Source: an uncultured Alphaproteobacteria bacterium | Lineage (GTDB): Bacteria; Pseudomonadota; Alphaproteobacteria; HIMB59; GCA-002718135 | DNA length: 39,678 nt | NCBI GenBank assembly: GCA_902535885.1 | Contig: CACAVG010000003.1 | Coordinates: 1 to 39,678 of the forward strand | Reading direction: 5' to 3' | Shown: positions 21,613 through 30,766 of the stretch, piece by piece | Layout: each line of letters begins with the position of its first letter | Position numbering within the stretch: the first letter of the stretch is position 1 | Notes under the pieces: model-generated | The model's input: the letters and a program-made list of their open reading frames with translations, nothing else | Database searches by the model: none | Told to the model about the DNA's origin: nothing | Position numbers and translations under genes: made by a program

Positions 21613-21762
21613 GAAAAAATTACCTTAATATTATTTTCATTAAATTACTATTAAAAATAAGTTCTAATTAATTTAATTATTACCTAGATACTATTGGTTG
21701 ATATATATTAACTTGAAGTGATACCGAATTTCATTAAGGTATAACTATTAAATGGAGGAATT

Positions 21763-23091
21763 ATGATAAAAACAATAATAAGTTTTGTTTCTGCAATAAT
21801 CTTATCGGTTTCCTTTTCTGCATTTTCAAAAACCAAAGTTACTTGGTCTATGGAATCAAATGCTGATAGAGATCCTATATTTTTAGAAAAGTTACAAAAT
21901 GCTTATAATAGTGCTCAAGATAAGTATGAATTAGAAATTCAATTTGAGCCAAATGAAACACGTATAGAATCATTACGTACATCAATGTTAGCTGGCATGG
22001 GTCCTGATATTGTTGAAACACCTGGTCCTTCTTATGTAAAAGAATATCAAGAAGCAGGCATGTTGGAAAATCTTGATTCATATGCTGCTGAATTTGGATG
22101 GAAAGATAAATTAATTCCATGGGCATATAGTTCAGGAGTTTTTGATGGAAGTTTATATGCTATTCCTAAAACTCATGAATCAATGGTAATGCTTTATAAC
22201 AAAACTCTTTTTGAAGAAAATGGATGGAAAGTTCCAACTACATTAGAAGAGTTAGAAGATGTAGCTGGCAAAATTAAAGCTAAAGGAATGGATGTTTACA
22301 CATACGGTTCTTCTGGTTGGCAACCAACCCACGAACATTTAGTTGGAATTTATTTAAACAATTATGCTGGTCCTCAAGCTGTTTACGAAGCAATTACTGG
22401 TGAAAGAGAATGGACCGATCCAGTATTCATTGAGGCTTTAGAACTTCTTAAAAGACATATGGTTGATGAAGGCTGGTGGTCTGGTAGTTTAGAAAACTAC
22501 TATGCTATTGGATGGGATGATTTCCATGCACAATTTGCTACTCGTGGAGCAGCCATGATGACAATTGGAACTTGGACATTCCAAGCAACAAGTTTAGGTA
22601 TCGGTCAATCTGGTGATGAATGGGGCTGGGCTCCTTTACCATCTCTATCATCTAATTCAGGTGGACCAAACTTTATGATTGCAATTGGCACTACAATGTC
22701 AGTAAATGCTGCCGCAAAAAATAAAGATGGTGCAATTGATGTTTTAAATTGGATTATGTCTAATAAAGATGTCGTAATTGATATTGCTAGTGACTTCCAA
22801 TTTGGAGAGTTCGTAGTACCACTGTTACTTGATGATAGTGATATTCCTAGCACAATATCTCCTCAAGTAACTAGTTACTTAAATGAGTACGCTAGAATTA
22901 CAGGAGAGGGTAATTATGGATATTGTACATGGACTTTTTGGCCAGCTGAGCCAGGAGTTCATATTTGGAAAGATATGGAGGTTGTATGGGCAGGTGATAT
23001 ATCTGTAGAAGACTTCATGTATGATCATCAGAAAATGTGGGATAAGGCAAGAAAGAAAAATGAAACATTGCCTGTTCCATTAAGAGACTGA
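21763..23091 (+). CDS. Extracellular solute-binding protein, sugar ABC transporter
   Basis: 442 aa with signal peptide MIKTIISFVSAIILSVSFSAFS; family-1 solute-binding pattern (LRTSMLAGMGPDIVETPGPSYVKEYQEAGMLENLDSY); adjacent to MalF/MalG-type permeases. Confidence 0.92.
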   Translation: MIKTIISFVSAIILSVSFSAFSKTKVTWSMESNADRDPIFLEKLQNAYNSAQDKYELEIQFEPNETRIESLRTSMLAGMGPDIVETPGPSYVKEYQEAGMLENLDSYAAEFGWKDKLIPWAYSSGVFDGSLYAIPKTHESMVMLYNKTLFEENGWKVPTTLEELEDVAGKIKAKGMDVYTYGSSGWQPTHEHLVGIYLNNYAGPQAVYEAITGEREWTDPVFIEALELLKRHMVDEGWWSGSLENYYAIGWDDFHAQFATRGAAMMTIGTWTFQATSLGIGQSGDEWGWAPLPSLSSNSGGPNFMIAIGTTMSVNAAAKNKDGAIDVLNWIMSNKDVVIDIASDFQFGEFVVPLLLDDSDIPSTISPQVTSYLNEYARITGEGNYGYCTWTFWPAEPGVHIWKDMEVVWAGDISVEDFMYDHQKMWDKARKKNETLPVPLRD

Positions 23092-23101
23092 TATATATTT
23101 T

Positions 23102-23132
23102 AAAAACGAAGCTCAAAGAGCTTCGTTTTTTT
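23102..23132 (+). terminator. Intercistronic rho-independent terminator-like hairpin
   Basis: aaaaacgaagctc-aaa-gagcttcgttttttt: 13-bp stem (23102-23114 / 23118-23130) followed by a T tract, between the SBP and permease genes. Confidence 0.85.
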
Positions 23133-23157
23133 ATAATTTTCTTTTAAATATAATTTA

Positions 23158-24033
23158 ATGAATTTTTTATCTAAGAAAAGTTACATTGCTTGGTATTTTG
23201 TAATACCAGTAGTATTTATTCATTTATTTGTAATTGGTATTCCATCTATTTTAAGCCTTGCATTATGTCTTACCGATTGGAGTGGATTAGGTAAAATAAA
23301 TTACGTTGGTTTTGAAAACTTTATAGAACTCTTTGATGATAGATATTTTAAAAAAGCTATTTTCCATAATATTTTATGGACAATTATTTTTTTAACTGTT
23401 CCAGTTTGTATAGCACTTATGTGTGCTTATTTACTTACTGGAATTAAACGTGGCCAAATGTTTTATCGTTTAGCCTTCTTTTTTCCTTATATGCTTGCAA
23501 GTGTAGTTAATTGTCAAATTTGGAAATATCTTTTTCATCCTATTCATGGATTAGGCGGTTTTTTTGAGTCTATAGGAATAGAAGCTTTAGCCTCTTCTCC
23601 TTTTACCACAAAAGAAACTTCACTTTATGCTGCTGCATTTGTGGATGGATGGCATTTTTGGGGATTTTTAGTCGTGATATATTTAACTGGAATGTATCAA
23701 GTTGATAATCATTTATATGAAGCAGCCGATATAGAAGGTGCCAGTAAGTTTCAAAAATTTAGGTACATAACCTTACCTATGATTAGACCGATTTTTATTT
23801 TTAGCCTTATGATAATAATTATTTGGTCTGTACCTGTATTTGATTATGTTTATATTTTAACTGGGGGTGGACCAGCTTACAGCTCAGAAGTTGTTGCTAA
23901 CTATCTTTATACTCATGCCTTTGTAAGGTTCAATGTAGGCTATGCATCTGCAGTTGGAACTTTAATGTTTATCTATGTAATATTTATTGTTGGAATATTT
24001 GGTCTTTTAAGAAAATTAGGGTGGGAAATATAA
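23158..24033 (+). CDS. Carbohydrate ABC transporter permease (MalF type)
   Basis: 291 aa; EAA motif YEAADIEGASKFQKFRYITLPMIRPIFIFSLMI. Confidence 0.92.
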   Translation: MNFLSKKSYIAWYFVIPVVFIHLFVIGIPSILSLALCLTDWSGLGKINYVGFENFIELFDDRYFKKAIFHNILWTIIFLTVPVCIALMCAYLLTGIKRGQMFYRLAFFFPYMLASVVNCQIWKYLFHPIHGLGGFFESIGIEALASSPFTTKETSLYAAAFVDGWHFWGFLVVIYLTGMYQVDNHLYEAADIEGASKFQKFRYITLPMIRPIFIFSLMIIIIWSVPVFDYVYILTGGGPAYSSEVVANYLYTHAFVRFNVGYASAVGTLMFIYVIFIVGIFGLLRKLGWEI

Positions 24034-24870
24034 ATGTTAGTATCAAATTTTAGAAGAAAAGAAGCAATACCAAATCATTTTATATTAATTTTATTTGCGC
24101 TTTTAGCTGTATTACCAATTTTAGTTTTATTTTTTAATTCTATTAAACCTTTTAGTGAGTTTGGCTTAAATCCTTTAGGTCCTCCATCTGAAATTAGGTT
24201 ACAAAATTTTCCAGATGCGTGGATTGCTGGAGAATATACAAAAATTTTTTTTAACTCAGCAAAACTTGTTTTTGGATCTGTTATTTTATGTTTAGCTGTC
24301 TCTTTACTGGCAGGATTTAGTTTAGCAAAATTAAATCCGAAAGGATCAACTGTTATCGCAATATATTTATTAGTTGGCATCAGTATACCTGCTCAACTTT
24401 ATATACTCCCTTTATTTCTACTATGGAAAGAGTTAAGTTTATTAAATACACATGTTGGATTAATAATAATATACTCTGCATTAAATGCTCCTTTCGCAAC
24501 ATTTTTAATTAGATCTTATATGATTAGACTGCCAGATGAATTATTTGATGCTGCAAAACTTGATGGCGCGAATACATTTCAAATTTTCTTTAGAATAGCA
24601 TTACCATTATCATGGCCTGTTATATTAACTGCTGGATTAATAATTGGATTAGCAGTTTGGAATGAATTTTTATTTGCGCTTACCTTTATAACGGATCCAA
24701 ATTTTAAGCCAATGGCTACAATTCTATTTTCATTTCAAGCTAGATTTGAAAATAATTATGCTTTACAAAGTGCTGCAGCAATCATGATGGTGGCACCAAT
24801 AGCTATTTTATTTATGTTGTTCCAAAGAAGGTTTATTTCAGGACTAACAAGTGGAGGCTTAAAAGAATAA
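24034..24870 (+). CDS. Carbohydrate ABC transporter permease (MalG type)
   Basis: 278 aa; EAA motif FDAAKLDGANTFQIFFRIALPLSWPVILTAG and C-terminal FQRRFISGLTSGGLKE. Confidence 0.93.
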   Translation: MLVSNFRRKEAIPNHFILILFALLAVLPILVLFFNSIKPFSEFGLNPLGPPSEIRLQNFPDAWIAGEYTKIFFNSAKLVFGSVILCLAVSLLAGFSLAKLNPKGSTVIAIYLLVGISIPAQLYILPLFLLWKELSLLNTHVGLIIIYSALNAPFATFLIRSYMIRLPDELFDAAKLDGANTFQIFFRIALPLSWPVILTAGLIIGLAVWNEFLFALTFITDPNFKPMATILFSFQARFENNYALQSAAAIMMVAPIAILFMLFQRRFISGLTSGGLKE

Positions 24871-27032
24871 TGACTTTTAAATTAGATAAAAGTTTTGAGG
24901 AAAAAGTTTACGCAGGTGTATTGGGTAAAATAATTGGTGTATTTCTCGGACGTCCATTCGAAGGTTGGTCTTATGAAAGAATAATGAAGGAATTGGGACC
25001 TATTAATTATTATGTAAATGAGAAATTAGATTTCCCGTTACCTGTCTCTGATGATGACATTACTGGCACATTTACCTTTTTACGTGCTTTTAGAGAATGC
25101 AATTACAACAAAAATATAACCGCTAAAGATATAGGAAAAACTTGGTTAAATAATATTATTGAGGATAAAACTATACTTTGGTGGGGTGGAAAAGGACACT
25201 CAGCAGAGGATACAGCTTTTCAAAATTTAAAACAGGGTATCGATGCTCCGGACAGTGGTTCAATTAAAACTAATGGTAAGGTAATTGCTGAACAAATAGG
25301 GGCTCAAATTTTTATTGACGGTTGGGCCATGGTAGCACCTGGTGATCCAGAAAGAGCAGTTCATTATGCAAAACTTGCTGCAAGTGTTAGTCATGATGGA
25401 GAGGCAATTTATGGAGCACAAGTTGTAGCTGCTCTAGAGTCAATGGCCTTTGTTGAAAGTGATTTAACAAAGTTAGTTGAGCAAGCTAAAAAATTTATCC
25501 CAGATAATTCAGTAATATTTAGATTAATATCTGACATACAAGAATGGCGATCCGGAAATTTAGGTTGGGAACAAGCAAGAGAAAAAATTGCTGAGAATTA
25601 TGGATATGATAAATATTTAGGTAACTGTCATATGGTACCTAATCATGCTTTAATTATTATGGCTTTATTATTTGGAGATGATGATTTTCAAAAAACTATG
25701 ATGATTGTGAATACAGCAGGTTGGGATACAGATTGTAATTCAGGAAATGTTGGTTGTATTTTAGGAATTAAAAATGGAATAGAAGGACTTAAATCAGGTC
25801 CTGATTATTTATCTCCTATAAATGATATTTTATATTGCCCCTCTGCATCAGGAGGTGAAACTCTTACTGATGCACTGACAGAAACCTACAAAATAATTAA
25901 TACAACTAGAAAAATTAATGGTTTAGAAGAAAATTTACCTAAAAATGGAGCTAGATTTCATTTTGATATTAAAGATTCAACACAAGGTTGGCGAACTAGA
26001 GTTGGAAATAAGTTTTGTGAAACAAAAATCAGTAATGTTGAATACAAATCTGCATTAGGTGAAAGAGGTTTAAAAATTGAATATAAAAATTTTTCAGAAG
26101 GTTTAACTTCGGAAGTTTATGTAGAAACATTTTTTCCTGAGGTTATTTTAGACTTGAAAGGAAAAAAAAGAAATGATTTTTTTCATTACGATTATATTTC
26201 TTGTCCAACTATTTTTCCAGGTCAGAAAATAACTTTAGAAATAGAAAATATATCTTCTCATGAAATTTCAATTACCTTGTTTTCAAAATATTGGGGTGAA
26301 AATGATAAGCTTCAAAAAAATTCTTCAAATATTTTTAAGATAAGTGGAAATGAAAAAAAACAAATATCATGGGATGTGCCTGACTCTGACTCAAATCCCA
26401 TAGGTCAAGTTGGCTTTAATATTTCATCGAATGAAAAAAAAGAAGGAGAAATTATTCTTAACTTTATGAATTTTGAAGGAGAACCAAAACAGATATTTAA
26501 AAGACCTGATCACGTAGATAATTATAAAAGAGGTAAAGAAAAAAAAGAAGGCTACTATGGCGAAATTTGGAGAAATGCTTGGGTTCAATCATTAGACAAA
26601 TGGGAGAAGAGAGGTAAAAACTTTAGAATTTGCCAAAATAAGGGTAGAGGAATTTTATTTACTGGAACAGATTTATGGAAAAATTATTCAATTGCATCAA
26701 ATATAATGTTGCAGTCTAGCAACTCTGGAGGAGTAGTATCAAGAGTTCAAGGTGTAAATAAGTACTACACCTTTGAAATTTGTAAAGGGAATAAGTTACG
26801 TATTGGAAAGATGAATAATGATTTTCACATATTAAAAGAAGAAGAATATGAAGTAGAATTTTTTAAAGAATATAAATTAAAAATGACAGTAATAAAAAAT
26901 AAAATTATTGGATACATTAATGATAAAGCTATTATTGAAGTAGAGGATGGTGACTCTCCTTTTCTTAAAGGTGGAGCAGGTTTAGTTGTTGATAATGGCA
27001 CTTTAGTAACAGAACAGATAATCTTAAATTAA
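24870..27032 (+). CDS. ADP-ribosylglycohydrolase (DraG/ADPRH-fold) family protein with C-terminal beta-sandwich / DUF1080-like region
   Basis: 720 aa; N-domain metal-site motifs SDDDITGTFTFLRAF and TAGWDTDCNSGNVGCILGIKNGIEG. The C-terminal third resembles 3-keto-disaccharide hydrolase/LamG-like domains (GILFTGTDLWKNYSIASNIMLQSSNSGGVVSRVQGVNKYYTFEICKGNKLRIGKM). Confidence 0.85.
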   Translation: MTFKLDKSFEEKVYAGVLGKIIGVFLGRPFEGWSYERIMKELGPINYYVNEKLDFPLPVSDDDITGTFTFLRAFRECNYNKNITAKDIGKTWLNNIIEDKTILWWGGKGHSAEDTAFQNLKQGIDAPDSGSIKTNGKVIAEQIGAQIFIDGWAMVAPGDPERAVHYAKLAASVSHDGEAIYGAQVVAALESMAFVESDLTKLVEQAKKFIPDNSVIFRLISDIQEWRSGNLGWEQAREKIAENYGYDKYLGNCHMVPNHALIIMALLFGDDDFQKTMMIVNTAGWDTDCNSGNVGCILGIKNGIEGLKSGPDYLSPINDILYCPSASGGETLTDALTETYKIINTTRKINGLEENLPKNGARFHFDIKDSTQGWRTRVGNKFCETKISNVEYKSALGERGLKIEYKNFSEGLTSEVYVETFFPEVILDLKGKKRNDFFHYDYISCPTIFPGQKITLEIENISSHEISITLFSKYWGENDKLQKNSSNIFKISGNEKKQISWDVPDSDSNPIGQVGFNISSNEKKEGEIILNFMNFEGEPKQIFKRPDHVDNYKRGKEKKEGYYGEIWRNAWVQSLDKWEKRGKNFRICQNKGRGILFTGTDLWKNYSIASNIMLQSSNSGGVVSRVQGVNKYYTFEICKGNKLRIGKMNNDFHILKEEEYEVEFFKEYKLKMTVIKNKIIGYINDKAIIEVEDGDSPFLKGGAGLVVDNGTLVTEQIILN

Positions 27033-27035
27033 AAG

Positions 27036-28019
27036 ATGAAATATAGAAAATTTGGTTCTTTGGATTGGGATGTATCTGAAATAGGTTTAGGCTGTTGGCA
27101 GATTGGTGCTGATTGGGGTAATGTAAGTGAAGAGAAGGCAAATGAAGTATTAAAATCATCATTTGAAAATGGAGTAAATTTTTTAGATACAGCAGATGTT
27201 TATGGTGATGGCAGAAGTGAAAAATTTGTAGGAAATTTTATAAATTCTATTTCAGATAGAATCTATGTTGCAACAAAAGCTGGTAGACGTATTAATCCAC
27301 ATACTGCAAATGGATATTATGATAAAAAATTAATGGAGTCTTTTGTAGATCGATCTTTATTAAATCTAAACATTGAAACGATTGATCTTTTACAAATGCA
27401 TTGTCCACCAACAGAAGTTTATTCATCAGGTCAAACCTTTGAAATGTTAGATTATTTAGTAGTCAAAGGAAAAATACAAAATTATGGGTTTAGTGTTGAA
27501 ACAGTAGATCAAGCTTTAGAATGCATAAAGAATCCTAATACAAAATCAATTCAAGTTATCTTTAATATTTTTAGACAAAAACCTGCAGAAGAATTATTTA
27601 AAATTGCAAAAGAAAAAAAAGTAGCAATCATTGCTAGAGTACCTCTTGCTAGTGGTTTGTTATCAGGAAAATTTGATAAAAATTCTTCCTTTGCTCCTGA
27701 TGATCATCGAAATTATAATATTAATGGTGATGCATTTGATGTTGGTGAAACATTCTCTGGAGTCAATTATTCAAAAGCTTTGGAAGCAGTTGAAGAACTT
27801 AAAAATATTATTCCAAGTGAAATAACTCTTTCTCAATTATCTCTTAAATGGATTTTAATGCATGAAGCTGTGAGTGTTGTTATTCCGGGTGCAAAAAATA
27901 GAGAACATGTAAATCAAAATACTGCCTCTAGTGAAGTTAAAGACATTTCTTCTTTAATGGATGAGATAAATGATATCTACACAAAATATTTCTTTGATGA
28001 TGTACATCATCGTTGGTAA
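27036..28019 (+). CDS. Aldo/keto reductase
   Basis: 327 aa; GLGCWQIGADWG, FLDTADVYGDGRSEKFVGNFI, VIPGAKNREHVNQN typical of AKR family proteins. Confidence 0.93.
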   Translation: MKYRKFGSLDWDVSEIGLGCWQIGADWGNVSEEKANEVLKSSFENGVNFLDTADVYGDGRSEKFVGNFINSISDRIYVATKAGRRINPHTANGYYDKKLMESFVDRSLLNLNIETIDLLQMHCPPTEVYSSGQTFEMLDYLVVKGKIQNYGFSVETVDQALECIKNPNTKSIQVIFNIFRQKPAEELFKIAKEKKVAIIARVPLASGLLSGKFDKNSSFAPDDHRNYNINGDAFDVGETFSGVNYSKALEAVEELKNIIPSEITLSQLSLKWILMHEAVSVVIPGAKNREHVNQNTASSEVKDISSLMDEINDIYTKYFFDDVHHRW

Positions 28020-28027
28020 TAATTTTT

Positions 28028-29173
28028 GTGTTAGAAGAAACTAAGATATTTAAAAGGGCAACTCTTGCATCAATAATAACATCAACTTATCCTATGATCG
28101 TCGTAGGATGTTACTTTGGAGTTACCCCTTGGAATATGAATAGGTTATCAATTGATGAAACTGATTTGAGTTTTTCAATATTAATTTTTGGGATTTTTTT
28201 TGTATTATCAAACCAAATTGCTGGAAGAATATTAGTTCCAAAATATGGAACAAAGCCAGTAATGTCAGTAGCTTTTCCACTTATTACTTTTTCAGCTTTA
28301 CTATCAATTATATCTCCTTCATATTTTTATTTTTTATTAACTTTTATTCCAGCTGGAGTTGGATGGGGTGCTTCTGGACCAATTGGAGGAATACATTGCC
28401 AATTAATTGAACAGCATTTTAAGAAAATTATTACTCCTTATTATGCGATGGGTTTCAACATCGGTATTCTTGCCGGTGGAGGATTAGCTAGTATAATTAT
28501 GTGGTATAGCTTTGAGCCTTTTATGTTTTTTCTTGTTTTATCTTTTTTTTCAATTTTAGTTGCATTTATAGTTCTTCATCTGGGATTACCTAGTAATTTA
28601 GACTTTAAAGGCAAAGGTGAAAAATTTAAAATTCCCGAATCAAATGTCCTTATATTTGGCTTCTTATTATTTTTTGTTTTTGGTTCTGGTGGTATAATTA
28701 TGGATTGGTCAACATTATGGCTGTCAAAGGATTTAAATGCCCCTCTTTATCTTGCAAGTATGGGATTAATATTTTTTAGTATTGGCGGTATTTTAGCTAA
28801 TTTATTCTCTAACACATTAATTAATTTATTTACTGAAAAAGTTGTAGGATGTCATTTTGTAATGATTGGAGCATCAATAATGTTGTTGTCTTTATTAACA
28901 AACAATTTTTATATTATACTAGGAGTCTTATGTATTTATGGATTTGCTATAGCAAACTTGGTTCCTATAGTTATTCGTCAAGCTGTTAAGCAGTCTAACG
29001 AAAGTATTCCTATGACTGTAACAAATCTGATAACTATTGGATTATCTTCTACAATAATTATGCCAGCAGCAATTGGTTTTCTTGCAGAAACATTTTCCCT
29101 AACTTTAAATATGTATTTACTATCTATTATTGTCTTTACTTCTGGATTTGTTTTTTTATTTAAGTTTAAATAA
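28028..29173 (+). CDS. Major facilitator superfamily transporter
   Basis: About 12 TM protein; the supplied ORF starts at a TTG (28013) overlapping the upstream stop, and GTG at 28028 (VLEETKIFKRATL...) is an alternative start. GRILVPKYGTKPVM resembles an MFS motif A region. Confidence 0.78.
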   Translation: MLEETKIFKRATLASIITSTYPMIVVGCYFGVTPWNMNRLSIDETDLSFSILIFGIFFVLSNQIAGRILVPKYGTKPVMSVAFPLITFSALLSIISPSYFYFLLTFIPAGVGWGASGPIGGIHCQLIEQHFKKIITPYYAMGFNIGILAGGGLASIIMWYSFEPFMFFLVLSFFSILVAFIVLHLGLPSNLDFKGKGEKFKIPESNVLIFGFLLFFVFGSGGIIMDWSTLWLSKDLNAPLYLASMGLIFFSIGGILANLFSNTLINLFTEKVVGCHFVMIGASIMLLSLLTNNFYIILGVLCIYGFAIANLVPIVIRQAVKQSNESIPMTVTNLITIGLSSTIIMPAAIGFLAETFSLTLNMYLLSIIVFTSGFVFLFKFK

Positions 29174-29178
29174 AATTA

Positions 29179-29985
29179 ATGAATAAATTAAAAATATCTC
29201 AAGTTCAATTTCAAGCAAGTCATATCCCAACTTTAAATGCAGAGATTCTTCAGAAAAGTTTTAATAATACATTAAAATTTAAACCTCACTTAATTTGCAC
29301 ACCAGAATGCTCGAATATTATTACCGACAATAAAAATTATTTAATTTTAAATGCCCCATATCAACATACCTGCCCAGTTTTGAAGATGGCAAAAGATTTT
29401 GCTAAGAAAAATAAAATTAATATAAATCTAGGCTCTTTACTTTTAAAAATTAAGAACAAAACCAAATTGGTTAATAGATCTTTTTTTGTTGATCATAATG
29501 GGGTAATCACAAAAACATATGATAAAATTCATATGTTTGATGTTAAAATTAATAATAACGAAAAACATCATGAATCATCTTTGTTTAAAGCAGGAAATAA
29601 AATAATTCATACTAAAATTAATAATATTAAATTAGGAATGACAATTTGTTACGATCTACGATTTCCTAATTTATACAGGCAACTTGCTAAAAAAGATTGT
29701 TCAATTATTTTAGTTCCTGCTGCTTTCACTAGACCAACTGGAAAAGATCATTGGGAGGTTTTGAATAGATCGCGAGCTATAGAGAATAATGTATTTATTG
29801 TAGCAACAGGTATGTGTGGAAATCATCATATGAAAAGAAAGACTTATGGATATTCTCTTTTAGTAGACCCCTGGGGGAACATTATAAATAGTACTAAAAA
29901 TAAACCTGCAATTCTAAACTCAACTATTAATATTCCTGATGTAAAAAAAATAAGAAAAAAAATTCCTTCTTTAAAATATGTATAA
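29179..29985 (+). CDS. Carbon-nitrogen hydrolase (nitrilase superfamily, Nit1-like)
   Basis: 268 aa; Glu CTPECSN, Lys YDKIHMFD, Cys LGMTICYDLRFPNLYRQLA catalytic triad context; PAAFTRPTGKDHWEVLNRSRAIEN. Confidence 0.92.
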   Translation: MNKLKISQVQFQASHIPTLNAEILQKSFNNTLKFKPHLICTPECSNIITDNKNYLILNAPYQHTCPVLKMAKDFAKKNKININLGSLLLKIKNKTKLVNRSFFVDHNGVITKTYDKIHMFDVKINNNEKHHESSLFKAGNKIIHTKINNIKLGMTICYDLRFPNLYRQLAKKDCSIILVPAAFTRPTGKDHWEVLNRSRAIENNVFIVATGMCGNHHMKRKTYGYSLLVDPWGNIINSTKNKPAILNSTINIPDVKKIRKKIPSLKYV

Positions 29986-30601
29986 TTTTAAATCATTAGT
30001 TTCAGGTGTTGGAAATTTAAATAAAACTAAAAAATATTATGATGATTGGTCTGAAAAATATGATGAAACACTTAAGCTATGGAATTATCAAGCACCCAAA
30101 AAAAGCATTAAATTTTTAAAAGAAACAACTAATTTTAAACCAAAAAATATCTTAGATTTAGCATGTGGGACTGGTTTATTCGGTGCTGAATTAAAAAAAG
30201 CTTATCCAAAAAGTCATATATATGGATCAGATATTTCAAAAAAAAGCTTAAAAATTTCATCAGAAAAAAAAATTTATAAAAAGTTACAAATAAAAAACTT
30301 TGAACAATTACATAATTATAAAATAAAATTTGACCTTATTTCTTTGATAGGCTCTATGACGTATTGTAAAAACTTTGATAAACTTTTTGTTAATGTTAAT
30401 AAAAATATTAAACAAAAAGGCTTTGCATTATTCACTCATAGAATTGATTTATGGCAGCAACAGGATTTTTTAAGTATTTTAAAAAAACATAGAAAGTCAT
30501 TAAAAATCATTAAAATTTCTAGACCCTTAAAGTATTTACCTTTGAACAAAGATTTCAAAAATAAAATAAAAATAAAAATTGTTTTATTACAAAAATATTA
30601 A
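29978..30601 (+). CDS. Class I SAM-dependent methyltransferase
   Basis: 207 aa; YYDDWSEKYDETLKLWNY and motif I ILDLACGTGLFGAEL. Confidence 0.85.
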   Translation: MYNFKSLVSGVGNLNKTKKYYDDWSEKYDETLKLWNYQAPKKSIKFLKETTNFKPKNILDLACGTGLFGAELKKAYPKSHIYGSDISKKSLKISSEKKIYKKLQIKNFEQLHNYKIKFDLISLIGSMTYCKNFDKLFVNVNKNIKQKGFALFTHRIDLWQQQDFLSILKKHRKSLKIIKISRPLKYLPLNKDFKNKIKIKIVLLQKY

Positions 30602-30647
30602 AAATGTAGGCTTTTTAATTAAAAAATTTGAGCCAAAACTGAGAATC

Positions 30648-30735
30648 GTGTATTTATTAATTAGGTTTATTTTCTATCCATAAACCAACGATGAAAAGAA
30701 GGGATATTCGCCGTGTCCCTTCTTTTTTTATACAC
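30648..30735. ncRNA. Candidate structured intergenic RNA / bidirectional terminator, three-way-junction-like
   Basis: Nested pairings: GTGTAT(30648-30653)/ATACAC(30730-30735); GGTTTAT(30664-30670)/ATAAACC(30680-30686); AAAAGAAGGGA(30694-30704)/TCCCTTCTTTT(30716-30726) followed by T's. Located between convergent genes. Confidence 0.4.
30694..30729 (+). terminator. Rho-independent terminator
   Basis: 11-bp stem aaaagaaggga / tcccttctttt with 11-nt loop and T7 run, downstream of the methyltransferase gene. Confidence 0.8.
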
Positions 30736-30766
30736 TAGATAAAATTGATTTGGCAATAAATTAAAT

